NCBI GenBank assembly: GCA_041393775.1
Contig: JAWKJM010000010.1
Coordinates: 51,644-115,643, forward strand
Source: JADKAV01 sp041393775
GTDB lineage: Bacteria; Actinomycetota; Actinomycetes; S36-B12; UBA10799
Direction: 5' to 3'
DNA: 64,000 bases
Position numbers and translations under genes: made by a program
Notes under the pieces: model-generated
Told to the model about the DNA's origin: nothing
Databases searched by the model: none
What the model saw: only the letters and a program-made list of their open reading frames with translations
In this document: in pieces, positions 51,290 through 59,837 of the stretch
How the letters are laid out: the number at the start of each line of letters is the position of its first letter
Numbering within the stretch: position 1 is the stretch's first letter

Positions 51290-52042
51290 GTGCCAGAAGT
51301 CACTCTTGATTTCCCCAGGGAATGGCTGGAGTTCACCGACCCTGCGGATCCGGAGCGGGTGTTCCGCTGCGATCTGACCTGGCTGACCAGCCGATGGACC
51401 TGCATCTTCGGCCGCGGCTGTGGCGGGATCAGCGCAGACATGCCCGACGCCGGCTGCTGCACGCTCGGGGCCCACTTCAGCGACAAGGACGACCGCAAGC
51501 GGGTCGCCAGATGGGCCGCCCGGCTCACCCCGGCGGACTGGCAGTACCACGAGGTCGGCGCCGAGAAGGGGATCGTGACGAAGGATCCCGAAGGCAGCAA
51601 GCAGACCCGGGTCGTCGACGGCGCCTGCCTGTTCCTCAACCGTGCCGACTTCGACGGTCCAACCGGGTGCGCGCTGCATGCGCTGGCGATCCGGGAGGGG
51701 GTGTCGCCGGTCGAGACGAAACCCGACGTCTGCTGGCAGTTGCCGATCCGCCGCACGTTCGACAACGTGGAACGCCCAGACGGCAGCACGATCCTGGTGG
51801 TCGGGATCGGCGAGTACGACCGGCGCGGCTGGGGACCCGGCGGCCACGACCTGAACTGGTACTGCTCCTCGAACACTGAGGCCCATGTCGCGTCCGAGCC
51901 TGTGTACCAGACCGAGCGCGACGGATTGATCGAATTGATGGGCCGGCCCGCCTACGACACGCTGGTTGAGGCGTGCGAAACACGGGAGAAGAACCGTCGC
52001 CGGGGCATGGATACCGCCCGGCACCCGGCCGATCCGCGCTGA
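51290..52042 (+). CDS. Conserved cysteine-rich actinobacterial protein (Rv0495c-like)
   Basis: 250 residues from GTG 51290. It has WTCIFGRGCGGISADMPDAGCCTLGAHF, i.e. Cys-x6-Cys then CC, and later GACLFLNR, GCALHALAIREG, KPDVCWQLPIRR and LNWYCSSNTEAH. The distribution of 8-9 cysteines with histidines resembles proteins that bind zinc or an Fe-S cluster (YkgJ/DUF3109-like), but I cannot assign ligands. A homologue is the divergent neighbour of ppx in mycobacteria (Rv0495c, from memory). No TM or signal: cytoplasmic. Followed by radA after 62 bp. Confidence 0.8.
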   Translation: MPEVTLDFPREWLEFTDPADPERVFRCDLTWLTSRWTCIFGRGCGGISADMPDAGCCTLGAHFSDKDDRKRVARWAARLTPADWQYHEVGAEKGIVTKDPEGSKQTRVVDGACLFLNRADFDGPTGCALHALAIREGVSPVETKPDVCWQLPIRRTFDNVERPDGSTILVVGIGEYDRRGWGPGGHDLNWYCSSNTEAHVASEPVYQTERDGLIELMGRPAYDTLVEACETREKNRRRGMDTARHPADPR

Positions 52043-52104
52043 GTCTGTCCCCAGGGCGGGCGCGGCACGATGCCAATGTCCGACCCCCGATCTAGGCTGC
52101 CAGC

Positions 52105-53535
52105 GTGGCCAAGACCGAATACCAATGCACGGGGTGCGGGAACCGCACGGCGAAGTGGCTGGGCAAGTGCCCCGCCTGTCAAGAATTCGGCACGCTCGCC
52201 GAAATGGCCGCTGCGGGCCGGCCGAAGGCCGGGGCGAAGTCGCGCGGCCCCGCCTCCACCCCCACCCGGGCGGCTCGGCCGGTCGTCGACCTGCGCTCGC
52301 AGACCCAGCAGCGCAGGGGTACCGGCGTCGGGGAGTTCGACCGCGTCCTCGGGGGCGGTCTGGTCGCCGGGCAGGTGGTCCTGGTGGCGGGCGAGCCCGG
52401 GGTCGGCAAGTCGACGCTGCTGCTCGACGTGGCGCATCGCTTCGCCGACCGCGAGGGGCCGGTCTTGTACGTCTCCGGCGAGGAGTCGGCCGAGCAGATC
52501 GGGCTTCGGGCCCGGCGGATCGGCGCCCTGCACCCGCACCTGCTCATCGCCGACGAGACCGAACTCGAGCAACTACTGGCGCACGCGGCCACCGTCCGGC
52601 CGGCGCTGCTGGTGGTGGATTCGGTCCAGACGATCGCGACCAGTTCCATCGATTCCCGCGCCGGCGGCGTCGCACAGGTCCATGAAGTCACACAAGCCAT
52701 CACGCAGTGGGCGAAGACCCATGACCTTCCCACCCTGCTCGTGGGACAGTCGACCCGCGAGAACTCAGTCGCCGGTCCCCGCGCGCTCGAGCATCTCGTC
52801 GACACCGTCGTGACGTTCGAGGGAGATCGCACGTCCACGTTGCGGATGCTGCGCACGATGAAGAACCGGTTCGGGCCGACCGACGAAGTGGCCTGCTTCG
52901 AGCATGACGAGGACGGCTTGCGGGAGGTCTCCGACCCCTCGTTCCTGTTCCGGAAGGTACGCGAGGAGCCGGTCCCGGGTTCGTGCCTGACTGTGACGAT
53001 GGAGGGCCGGCGACCGTTGCTGGCCGAGATCCAGGCGCTGGCGGCCGTGACCGCCGCCCCGGCACCGCGACGCTCGGCCACCGGCTTGGAACCCAATCGC
53101 ACCACCATGCTGGTGACCGTCACCGAGAAGGCGGGAGCCCTGCAGTTGAGCAACCGGGACGTCTACGTGGCCACGGTCGGTGGCGCCAAGGTCAGCGATC
53201 CGGGCAGTGATCTGGCGCTGTGCCTGGCCGTGGCGTCGGCGCGACTCGACACCCCCCTGTGGACCGACACGGTGGCCATCGGGGAGGTGACCCTCTCCGG
53301 GGACCTTCGGGTGGTGCCGGGGCTGGCCAAGCGGGTGCAGGAAGCGGGCCGGCTCGGTTTCAAGCGGGTGATCATCCCGGCGGATGCGGGCAGCAACCCC
53401 GATGTCGTGCGCGCGGCAGCGGGATTGGCGGTGCAACCCATCCATCGGCTCAGTGACCTGCTGGGGGCGCTGCGACAGGTACCCGCCAACTTGGCGGAGA
53501 GGCCCCGACTGCGGCCTGTGAACGCCCCGTTCTGA
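52105..53535 (+). CDS. radA: DNA repair protein RadA (Sms), branch-migration ATPase
   Basis: 476 residues. The N-terminal C4 zinc finger YQCTGCGNRTAKWLGKCPAC has Cys8, 11, 22 and 25. The RecA-like core has Walker A GEPGVGKST (about 96-104), LLVVDSVQTI, and the RadA-specific KNRFG motif (about 250). The last domain is Lon-protease-like (GDVYVATVGGAKVSDPGSD type, here NRDVYVATVGG) without the Ser-Lys dyad. It processes recombination intermediates. It lies 92 bp upstream of disA, the same pair as in other actinobacteria and firmicutes, where RadA also modulates DisA activity. Confidence 0.97.
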   Translation: MAKTEYQCTGCGNRTAKWLGKCPACQEFGTLAEMAAAGRPKAGAKSRGPASTPTRAARPVVDLRSQTQQRRGTGVGEFDRVLGGGLVAGQVVLVAGEPGVGKSTLLLDVAHRFADREGPVLYVSGEESAEQIGLRARRIGALHPHLLIADETELEQLLAHAATVRPALLVVDSVQTIATSSIDSRAGGVAQVHEVTQAITQWAKTHDLPTLLVGQSTRENSVAGPRALEHLVDTVVTFEGDRTSTLRMLRTMKNRFGPTDEVACFEHDEDGLREVSDPSFLFRKVREEPVPGSCLTVTMEGRRPLLAEIQALAAVTAAPAPRRSATGLEPNRTTMLVTVTEKAGALQLSNRDVYVATVGGAKVSDPGSDLALCLAVASARLDTPLWTDTVAIGEVTLSGDLRVVPGLAKRVQEAGRLGFKRVIIPADAGSNPDVVRAAAGLAVQPIHRLSDLLGALRQVPANLAERPRLRPVNAPF

Positions 53536-53627
53536 GCTACTGGCCCACGAGATCGGACCGGTCAACGCGCCGTCCGGCCGCCCTCGGGCGATAATTGGCC
53601 GATACCGGCTTTCGAACGGGGAGTTGT

Positions 53628-54689
53628 ATGGACAGAGTGGCCCGCATGAGAGCCACCTTGTCCCAGGTGGCCCCGGGTACGGACCTGCGCGAAGGTCTCG
53701 AGCGGATCCTGCGGGGGCGCACCGGCGGTCTGATCGTCCTGGGCCACGACGAGATGATCGAGCAGATCTCCGGCGGCGGGTTCCGGATGGATGTCGAGTT
53801 CACGTCCACCGGCCTGCGGGAGCTGGCCAAGATGGACGGCGCGGTGATCTTGGACCGCAATGCCACCCGGATCGTGCGCGCAGCCGTCCAGCTCATGCCC
53901 GATGCCACGATTCCCACTCAGGAGACCGGCACTCGGCACCGGACCGCCGAGCGGGTGGCGGTGCAGACCGGCTTCCCGGTCATCAGCGTCAGCAAGTCCA
54001 TGCAGACGATCGCGCTCTACTACGACGGGCAACGCAAGGTCCTGGAGGGTTCCACGGTGATCCTCGGCAAGGCGAACCAGGCTCTGGCCACTCTGGAGCG
54101 CTACCGCCAGCGGCTCGACGAGGTCGGTTCCACGTTGTCGGCCCTCGAAGTCGAGGATCTGGCGACCGTCCGCGACGTGCTGCTCGTCACCCAGCGCTTG
54201 GAGATGGTGCGCAGGATGTCGGCCGAGATCGACGAGTACGTCGTGGAGTTGGGGGCCGACGGGAGGTTGTTGGATCTGCAGTTGCAGGAAGTGGTCAGTG
54301 GCGTTGCCGCCGACCAGGTCCTCCTGCTGCGCGACTACCTTCCCGACTCGGAGGCGTATGCGGACACCATCGCCCGGCTCGACGAGGTGCCCGATTCAGC
54401 ACTGGTCAATCTGGCCGAACTGACCAGCACCCTGGGGATGGCCGCCGAACCCGAGCCCTTGGACCGCGCTGTGAGTCCGCGCGGTTATCGCCTCCTGGGC
54501 CGCGTGCCCCGCCTGCCGGAAGCTGTGGTGACCCGCCTGATTGATCACTTCGGCAGTCTGCAGAAGTTACTGGCCGCATCGATCGACGACCTCCAGTCGG
54601 TCGAGGGAGTCGGTGAGGCGCGCGCTCGCAGCGTCCGGGACGCGCTGTCGCGACTGGCCGAATCCTCGATACTCGACCGTTACCAGTAG
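53628..54689 (+). CDS. disA: Diadenylate cyclase DisA, DNA integrity scanning protein
   Basis: 353 residues from ATG 53628 (MDRVARMRATLSQVAPG). The DAC domain carries the catalytic DGA (70-72) and RHR (103-105) motifs plus GGLIVLG; it makes cyclic di-AMP from two ATP. A helical linker follows, then a C-terminal helix-hairpin-helix DNA-binding domain (IDDLQSVEGVGEARARSVRD). DisA patrols DNA and lowers c-di-AMP output at branched intermediates, linking damage to second-messenger signalling. It is downstream of radA and converges, with a 5-bp gap, on a secreted-protein gene. Confidence 0.97.
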   Translation: MDRVARMRATLSQVAPGTDLREGLERILRGRTGGLIVLGHDEMIEQISGGGFRMDVEFTSTGLRELAKMDGAVILDRNATRIVRAAVQLMPDATIPTQETGTRHRTAERVAVQTGFPVISVSKSMQTIALYYDGQRKVLEGSTVILGKANQALATLERYRQRLDEVGSTLSALEVEDLATVRDVLLVTQRLEMVRRMSAEIDEYVVELGADGRLLDLQLQEVVSGVAADQVLLLRDYLPDSEAYADTIARLDEVPDSALVNLAELTSTLGMAAEPEPLDRAVSPRGYRLLGRVPRLPEAVVTRLIDHFGSLQKLLAASIDDLQSVEGVGEARARSVRDALSRLAESSILDRYQ

Positions 54690-54694
54690 CGCTA

Positions 54695-55342
54695 CTATCC
54701 GAGACTGAAGGCCACCGAGTCGCTGGTTACGTTGCCGTTGCGGGCTTCGACTTGGTAGGCCCCCGCCTCGGCCGCCGTGGCGTTGGCCCCGCAACCGTTC
54801 GCAGTCACTGTCGCGTCCCACGTACCCTTCACGGCGTAGGCCTCACCAGCGGGGATGTCCTCCACCTGCGACTCGCCGGTTCCAGAGCAGGCGTCAGACG
54901 ACCAGACGTCGAATCCGCCGGAGGTCACCGTGAACGTGTTCGCGGCCGGTCCCACGTCACGAGAGCACGCACTGGCACCGGTGTTGCTGATCTTCATGAT
55001 GAATTCGACCGGTCCACCCACCGGGTAGGTCTGCTGGGCGGTACTGACCGACACCGCGATGTCGGAATCGGCGCAAGCGGTCGCTGAGCTCGATCCGGAT
55101 GCCGACGGGCTACCCGACGGCGATGCGGAGGCAGAGGTCGAAGCCGAAGCGCTGGTGCTAGGCGACAGTGTGGGCAGCGCCGACGGGCTGGCGCTGGCCG
55201 CCGTCGGCGTCGCGGATCCTCCGGGCGAGATCAGCCACCAGAGCAGGGCGAGCACCACCAGCACGCCGAGCACCACGATGACCCGGCGCCGCCAGTAGAC
55301 GCTGGCCGGTTCCGGCCCCACCGGATTCAACAAGGAACTCAT
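54695..55342 (-). CDS. Membrane-anchored extracytoplasmic protein of unknown function
   Basis: 215 residues from ATG 55342. A short cytoplasmic head ends in YWRRR, followed by one TM helix (VIVVLGVLVVLALLWWLI). A ~60-residue Ser/Ala/Pro/Thr low-complexity stalk (SASPSALPTLSPSTSASAS type) comes next, then a globular beta-rich domain (about 105-215). This has cysteines at ATACADSD, ASACSRD, DACSGTG and NGCGAN and an EFIMKISNTGASAC segment resembling an Ig-like/DUF4232-type fold. The stalk is probably glycosylated or spans the wall. No neighbour clarifies its job; disA ends 5 bp away on the opposite strand. Confidence 0.78.
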   Translation of the reverse strand: MSSLLNPVGPEPASVYWRRRVIVVLGVLVVLALLWWLISPGGSATPTAASASPSALPTLSPSTSASASTSASASPSGSPSASGSSSATACADSDIAVSVSTAQQTYPVGGPVEFIMKISNTGASACSRDVGPAANTFTVTSGGFDVWSSDACSGTGESQVEDIPAGEAYAVKGTWDATVTANGCGANATAAEAGAYQVEARNGNVTSDSVAFSLG

Positions 55343-55536
55343 GAAAGCAACGGTAAGCAAGGCCCCATATCGGCCGGATGCCCGGGTGGCAGATCTCCTC
55401 GACGGCCGTGCGCACCGTGCGGCTCCGGGAGTCCTGAGTCCCCGGTCGGATCACTTCCGGTCCATTGCAGCATCGGCCAGCGGTCGCCACCCGCCCGCCG
55501 GCATCGCGTGCTCGACCCGGGGACTGGCGCGTGACA

Positions 55537-56364
55537 ATGGACCACATGGCCGCCGTCGACCGGATCGTGACCCAGTGGTTCGCCGAGCACCGCCGAGACC
55601 TGCCGTGGCGCGACAGCGACCCGTGGGGCGTCTACGTCAGCGAGATCATGCTGCAACAGACACCCGTCAGCCGTGTCCTGCCGGCCTGGCGATCCTGGAT
55701 GCAGCGGTGGCCGACCCCCAAGGCGTTGGCCGACGACTCCGTGGGGGAAGCGATCCGCGCATGGGGCAGGCTGGGCTACCCGCGCAGGGCCAAGCGGATG
55801 CACGAGGCGGCCGTGGCGATGCGCGACCGTTTCGGAGGCGCGGTCCCCGCTGACGAGCACCTGCTGCGCGACCTGCCGGGAGTGGGCGAATACACGGCGG
55901 CGGCCGTGGCCGCCTTCGCTTACGGACGGCCCTGCGTCGTCGTCGACGTGAATGTCCGCCGGTTCCTGTCCCGGGCACTGACCGCCCGTGATCCCGCCAC
56001 CAGCTACTCGGCAGCGGAGCGGGCCCTCGCCGAGGAGGTCTTCGCGTCGTTGGAGGTCCCGGCGCCGCTGTGGGCGGCCGCCTCGATGGAGTTCGGGGCA
56101 TTGGTCTGCACCTCCCGGGCCCCGCAGTGCGGGCAGTGCCCGCTGGCCGACCAGTGCGACTGGGTGCCCGGCCCCCAGCTCACCCGGACCCAGACCTACG
56201 ACGGGACCGATCGGCAGGCCCGCGGGGCCGTGCTCGCAGTCCTTCGGAACGGACCAGCCGATGGTTTCGACTGGCACGATGGCGCGCAATTGCAGCGGGC
56301 GCTCGACGGGCTGCTCGCCGACGGCCTGATCGTGCGGGCCGATCGCTGGCAACTACCGACTTGA
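55537..56364 (+). CDS. mutY: A/G-specific adenine DNA glycosylase
   Basis: 275 residues from ATG 55537; removes adenine mispaired with 8-oxoguanine. Catalytic Glu36 is in VSEIMLQQT, the helix-hairpin-helix is LPGVGEYTAAA and catalytic Asp137 is in VVDVNVRRF. The [4Fe-4S] ligands are Cys191, Cys198, Cys201 and Cys207 (Cx6Cx2Cx5C). The protein stops about 70 residues after the cluster, so the NUDIX-like 8-oxoG-recognition domain of full-length MutY is absent or greatly reduced, as in other short actinobacterial forms. It is divergent from the membrane-anchored protein gene by 194 bp. Confidence 0.93.
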   Translation: MDHMAAVDRIVTQWFAEHRRDLPWRDSDPWGVYVSEIMLQQTPVSRVLPAWRSWMQRWPTPKALADDSVGEAIRAWGRLGYPRRAKRMHEAAVAMRDRFGGAVPADEHLLRDLPGVGEYTAAAVAAFAYGRPCVVVDVNVRRFLSRALTARDPATSYSAAERALAEEVFASLEVPAPLWAAASMEFGALVCTSRAPQCGQCPLADQCDWVPGPQLTRTQTYDGTDRQARGAVLAVLRNGPADGFDWHDGAQLQRALDGLLADGLIVRADRWQLPT

Positions 56365-56380
56365 TCCCCGCTGCCTCCAT

Positions 56381-56486
56381 CTTCTGGCCGACACATGAAG
56401 CCCACTTCCGGCTATGGCCAGCAAGTGGTGGGATTGCGTCCCCTTTGTGATCTGCTGGCCGAGACCCGGGCATCCGGCCAGCAGAT
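56381..56486. repeat. Two tandem CTGGCC hairpins downstream of mutY
   Basis: CTTCTGGCC (56381) pairs with GGCCAGCAAG (56416). An 11-bp perfect arm ATCTGCTGGCC (56450-56460) pairs with GGCCAGCAGAT (56476-56486) over a 15-nt loop. Possible terminator of mutY without a U tract; the duplicated layout suggests a small repeat. Confidence 0.5.
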
Positions 56487-56540
56487 GGAGGGAACCGGCC
56501 AGTCCGAGGGGATGAGTCCGGCTTACCGGGCCAGGATCTT

Positions 56541-56848
56541 GTCCGAGAACGGCTCGTGTACTCGGTCGCCGCAGGAGCGGGCCGCGAGGTTAGAGAATGG
56601 TCGCGAGGTTAGAGATCGTGGCACGAGGTTAGCGAATGCACGTGTGGCTTCTCTAACCTCGTGCACGTTCTCTAGTCCGAAAATGGCTCGTGTGCTCGGT
56701 CGCCGCAGAAGTGGGCCGCGAGGTTAGAGAATGGTCGCGAGGTTAGAGATCGTGCACGACGTTAGTGAATGCACGTGTGGTTTCTCTAACCTCGTGCACG
56801 TTCTCTAACCCGAGCGGTTTCCGCCCGGCATTTCCCCGCCTGAACGGG
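56541..56848 (-). repeat. Family B palindromic array, copy B6
   Basis: Inverted copy in the convergent gap 56365-56947, which has no gene. Two fold-back cores are separated by the AGTCCGAAAATGGCTCGTGT-type spacer. GTTAG/CTAAC cores step by 19 bp, and the leader (GCGGTTTCCGCCCGGCATTTC) closes the copy. The first core has one inserted base (GTGGCACGAG), consistent with decay. Confidence 0.82.
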
Positions 56849-56899
56849 CGGCCGACTGGTGCGAGAGAGTCGGACGGCCACACCCCACCCCACACACAA

Positions 56900-56937
56900 A
56901 CGCGGGGGCCACACCCAATCAGGCGTGGCCCCCGCGT
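56900..56937 (-). terminator. Intrinsic-terminator-like hairpin after clpC
   Basis: A 13-bp stem ACGCGGGGGCCAC/GTGGCCCCCGCGT around a 12-nt loop, 10 nt past the clpC stop, followed on the minus strand by a weak T-rich TTTGTGTGTG. Likely the end of the clpC transcript. Confidence 0.8.
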
Positions 56938-56947
56938 CGTTGTGGAC

Positions 56948-59443
56948 TCAGCCCTCCGCGGCCTCGACCGGCGGGACGTCCGGGGCCGGTGCAGCGTCGG
57001 TTCCCTTGAAGGTGAAGACCGCGTTGGTCCCCTCCCCCTGCGCGTCGACGAGCACGATCTGACCCGGACGCAGTTCTCCGAACAGGATCTTCTCGCTCAA
57101 CGCATCCTCGATGTCGCGCTGGATCGTCCGGCGCAACGGCCGGGCACCCAGGACCGGGTCGTAGCCACGGATCGCCAAGGCGTTCTTCGCTGCCTGGGTC
57201 AACTCGATCCCCATGTCCTTGTCACGCAGCCGCTCGTCGAGCTTGGCGACCATCAGGTCGACGATCGTGACGATCTCGGCACGGGTCAACTGGTGGAACA
57301 CGATGATGTCGTCGATTCGGTTGAGGAATTCCGGCCGGAAGTGGTTCTTCAACTCGTCGTTGACCTTGGCCTTCATCCGCTCGTAGGAGGTCTTGGTGTC
57401 GTCCTCATTGGCGAAGCCCAGGTTGACCCCCCGGGCGATGTCGCGGGTACCGAGGTTCGTGGTCATGATGATCACGGTGTTCTTGAAGTCCACCACTCGG
57501 CCCTGGGAGTCAGTCAGGCGACCGTCTTCCAGGATCTGCAGCAGCGAGTTGAAGATGTCGGGGTGCGCCTTCTCCACCTCGTCGAACAGCACGACCGAGA
57601 ACGGCTTGCGACGCACCTTCTCCGTCAGCTGCCCGCCCTCGTCGTACCCGACGTACCCGGGCGGCGAACCGAACAGCCTCGACACGGTGTGCTTCTCGGA
57701 GAACTCGCTCATGTCCAAACTGATCAGGGAGTCCTCGTCGCCGAACAAGAACTCCGCCAGCGTCTTCGACAATTCCGTCTTGCCGACACCGGAGGGGCCG
57801 GCGAAGATGAACGAACCACCGGGGCGCTTCGGGTCCTTCAGCCCGGCACGGGTGCGGCGGATCGCCTGCGACAGCGCGTGGATGGCCTGCTCCTGACCGA
57901 TCACCCGGCGGTGCAGCTCCTCCTCCATGTGCAGAAGCCGCTGCGACTCCTCCTCGGTGAGCTTGAACAACGGGATACCGGTCGCGATCGCCAACACCTC
58001 AGCGATGAGTTCCTCATCGACCTGGGCCACGACATCCATGTCGCCGGCCTTCCACTGCCGCTCGCGCTCAACCCGCTCGGCCATGAGGTTCTTCTCGTTG
58101 TCGCGCAGGGACGCCGCCTTCTCGAAGTCCTGCGCGTCGATCGCGGACTCCTTCTCGCGACGGACCCCAGCGATCCGCTCGTCGAGTTCGCGCAGGTCCG
58201 GCGGCGCGGTCATCCGGCGGATCCGCAGCCGCGACCCGGCTTCGTCGATCAGGTCGATGGCCTTGTCGGGCAGGAAGCGGTCGTTGATGTACCGGTCGGC
58301 CAGGGTCGCGGAGGCCACCAGCGCGCTGTCGGTGATCGTGACCCGGTGGTGGTTCTCGTACCGGTCGCGCAGGCCCTTGAGGATCTCGATCGTGTGGGCC
58401 AGGGTCGGCTCGTTGACCTGGATGGGCTGGAACCGGCGCTCCAGAGCGGCGTCCTTCTCCACGTACTTGCGGTACTCGTCCAGCGTGGTGGCGCCGATGG
58501 TCTGCAACTCGCCGCGGGCCAGCATCGGCTTGAGGATGCTGGCGGCGTCGATCGCACCCTCTGCCGCGCCTGCACCGACCAGGGTGTGCATCTCGTCGAT
58601 GAACAAGATGATGTCGCCGCGGGTGCGGATCTCCTTGAGCACCTTCTTCAGTCGCTCCTCGAAGTCTCCGCGGTACCGGCTGCCGGCCACCAGCGCCCCG
58701 AGGTCGAGGGTGTACAACTGCTTGTCCTTTAGCGTCTCGGGGACCTCGTTGCGCACGATCATCTGCGCCAGGCCCTCGACGACGGCGGTCTTGCCGACCC
58801 CGGGCTCACCGATGAGCACCGGGTTGTTCTTCGTGCGGCGGGACAGCACCTGCATGACCCGCTCGATCTCCTTCTCGCGCCCGATGACCGGGTCGAGTTT
58901 GCTCTCTCTGGCCGCCTGCGTGAGGTTGCGGCCGAACTGGTCGAGCACCAGCGAACTCGACGGGGTGCCCTCCTGCGGCCCGCCCGCGGTCGCCGGCTCC
59001 TTGCCCTGGTAGCCGGACAGCAACTGGATGACCTGCTGCCGGACCTTGTTGAGGTCGGCGCCGAGTTTGACCAGCACCTGTGCGGCGACACCCTCGCCCT
59101 CGCGGATCAGCCCGAGCAGGATGTGCTCGGTGCCGATGTAGTTGTGGCCGAGCTGCAGCGCCTCGCGCAGGGACAGTTCCAGTACCTTCTTGGCGCGGGG
59201 AGTGAACGGGATGTGGCCGCTGGGCGCCTGCTGGCCCTGGCCGATCATCTCCTCGACCTGCTGGCGGACGGCATCCAGCGAGATGTTCAGGCTTTCGAGC
59301 GCCTTCGCCGCGACGCCCTCGCCTTCGTGGATCAGGCCTAGCAGGATGTGCTCGGTCCCGATGTAGTTGTGGTTGAGCATGCGCGCCTCTTCTTGGGCGA
59401 GCACGACCACCCGGCGGGCTCGGTCGGTAAACCTCTCGAACAT
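56948..59443 (-). CDS. clpC: ATP-dependent Clp protease ATPase subunit ClpC
   Basis: 831 residues from ATG 59443 (MFERFTDRARRVVVLAQEEA), with GGGAG 7-11 nt upstream. Two Clp-N repeats are followed by AAA+ module 1 (Walker A GEPGVGKTAV), the UVR-like middle domain/ClpC coiled coil (REKESAIDAQDFEKAASLRD), and AAA+ module 2 (Walker A GPSGVGKTEL, VVLFDEVEKAHPD). The MecA/ClpP-type VGF-like docking loop lies in module 2. It unfolds substrates for ClpP in the cytoplasm and is essential in mycobacteria. Family B repeats bracket the gene on both sides in opposite orientation. Confidence 0.97.
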   Translation of the reverse strand: MFERFTDRARRVVVLAQEEARMLNHNYIGTEHILLGLIHEGEGVAAKALESLNISLDAVRQQVEEMIGQGQQAPSGHIPFTPRAKKVLELSLREALQLGHNYIGTEHILLGLIREGEGVAAQVLVKLGADLNKVRQQVIQLLSGYQGKEPATAGGPQEGTPSSSLVLDQFGRNLTQAARESKLDPVIGREKEIERVMQVLSRRTKNNPVLIGEPGVGKTAVVEGLAQMIVRNEVPETLKDKQLYTLDLGALVAGSRYRGDFEERLKKVLKEIRTRGDIILFIDEMHTLVGAGAAEGAIDAASILKPMLARGELQTIGATTLDEYRKYVEKDAALERRFQPIQVNEPTLAHTIEILKGLRDRYENHHRVTITDSALVASATLADRYINDRFLPDKAIDLIDEAGSRLRIRRMTAPPDLRELDERIAGVRREKESAIDAQDFEKAASLRDNEKNLMAERVERERQWKAGDMDVVAQVDEELIAEVLAIATGIPLFKLTEEESQRLLHMEEELHRRVIGQEQAIHALSQAIRRTRAGLKDPKRPGGSFIFAGPSGVGKTELSKTLAEFLFGDEDSLISLDMSEFSEKHTVSRLFGSPPGYVGYDEGGQLTEKVRRKPFSVVLFDEVEKAHPDIFNSLLQILEDGRLTDSQGRVVDFKNTVIIMTTNLGTRDIARGVNLGFANEDDTKTSYERMKAKVNDELKNHFRPEFLNRIDDIIVFHQLTRAEIVTIVDLMVAKLDERLRDKDMGIELTQAAKNALAIRGYDPVLGARPLRRTIQRDIEDALSEKILFGELRPGQIVLVDAQGEGTNAVFTFKGTDAAPAPDVPPVEAAEG

Positions 59444-59669
59444 CCGTAGACTCCCATCGCACGGTGATTTCTCACTCTAGCCTCGACCTACGACAACCAC
59501 GAGTTCCTTTCCCCGCTTCCCGGCTTCGCCCAGGGTGAACGCGCGCCGCACGAACCGGACCTGGCCCGCCTCAGGCCCGCAGGTCACCAAGCCCCCGTCA
59601 GCCCGAAGACCTGGTCTCACCGGGTATCGCGACGACGTTCGGGTCAGACCTTCGAATTCGGGTTGGTAG

Positions 59670-59804
59670 TCCGCGGCCGGAGATCGCTCGCGTTAGAGAA
59701 CGTGCACGAGGTTAGAGAACACACGTGTGGCTTCTCTAACCTCGTGCACGTTCTCTAACCTCGCGCTTGTTGACGGGAGCCCGAGTACACGAGCCGTTTG
59801 CCGG
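59670..59804 (+). repeat. Family B palindromic array, copy B7 (single core)
   Basis: The shortest copy: a truncated leader (CGGAGATCGCTCGCG), GTTAG units 19 bp apart, a 30-bp turn with a fully palindromic CACACGTGTG, and CTAAC units 19 bp apart, then CGAGTACACGAGCCG. The rest of the gap 59444-59837 has some GTTCGGGT-like C fragments near 59630-59665 and no gene. Confidence 0.82.
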
Positions 59805-59837
59805 CCAACCTCCTTGCCGGCCAGTGAACCCGCAGGA

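Noticed and set aside
56765..58732. A 655-codon plus-strand open frame opposite clpC
   Set aside because: It begins inside repeat B6 and has no protein-like features; clpC motifs on the other strand are complete.
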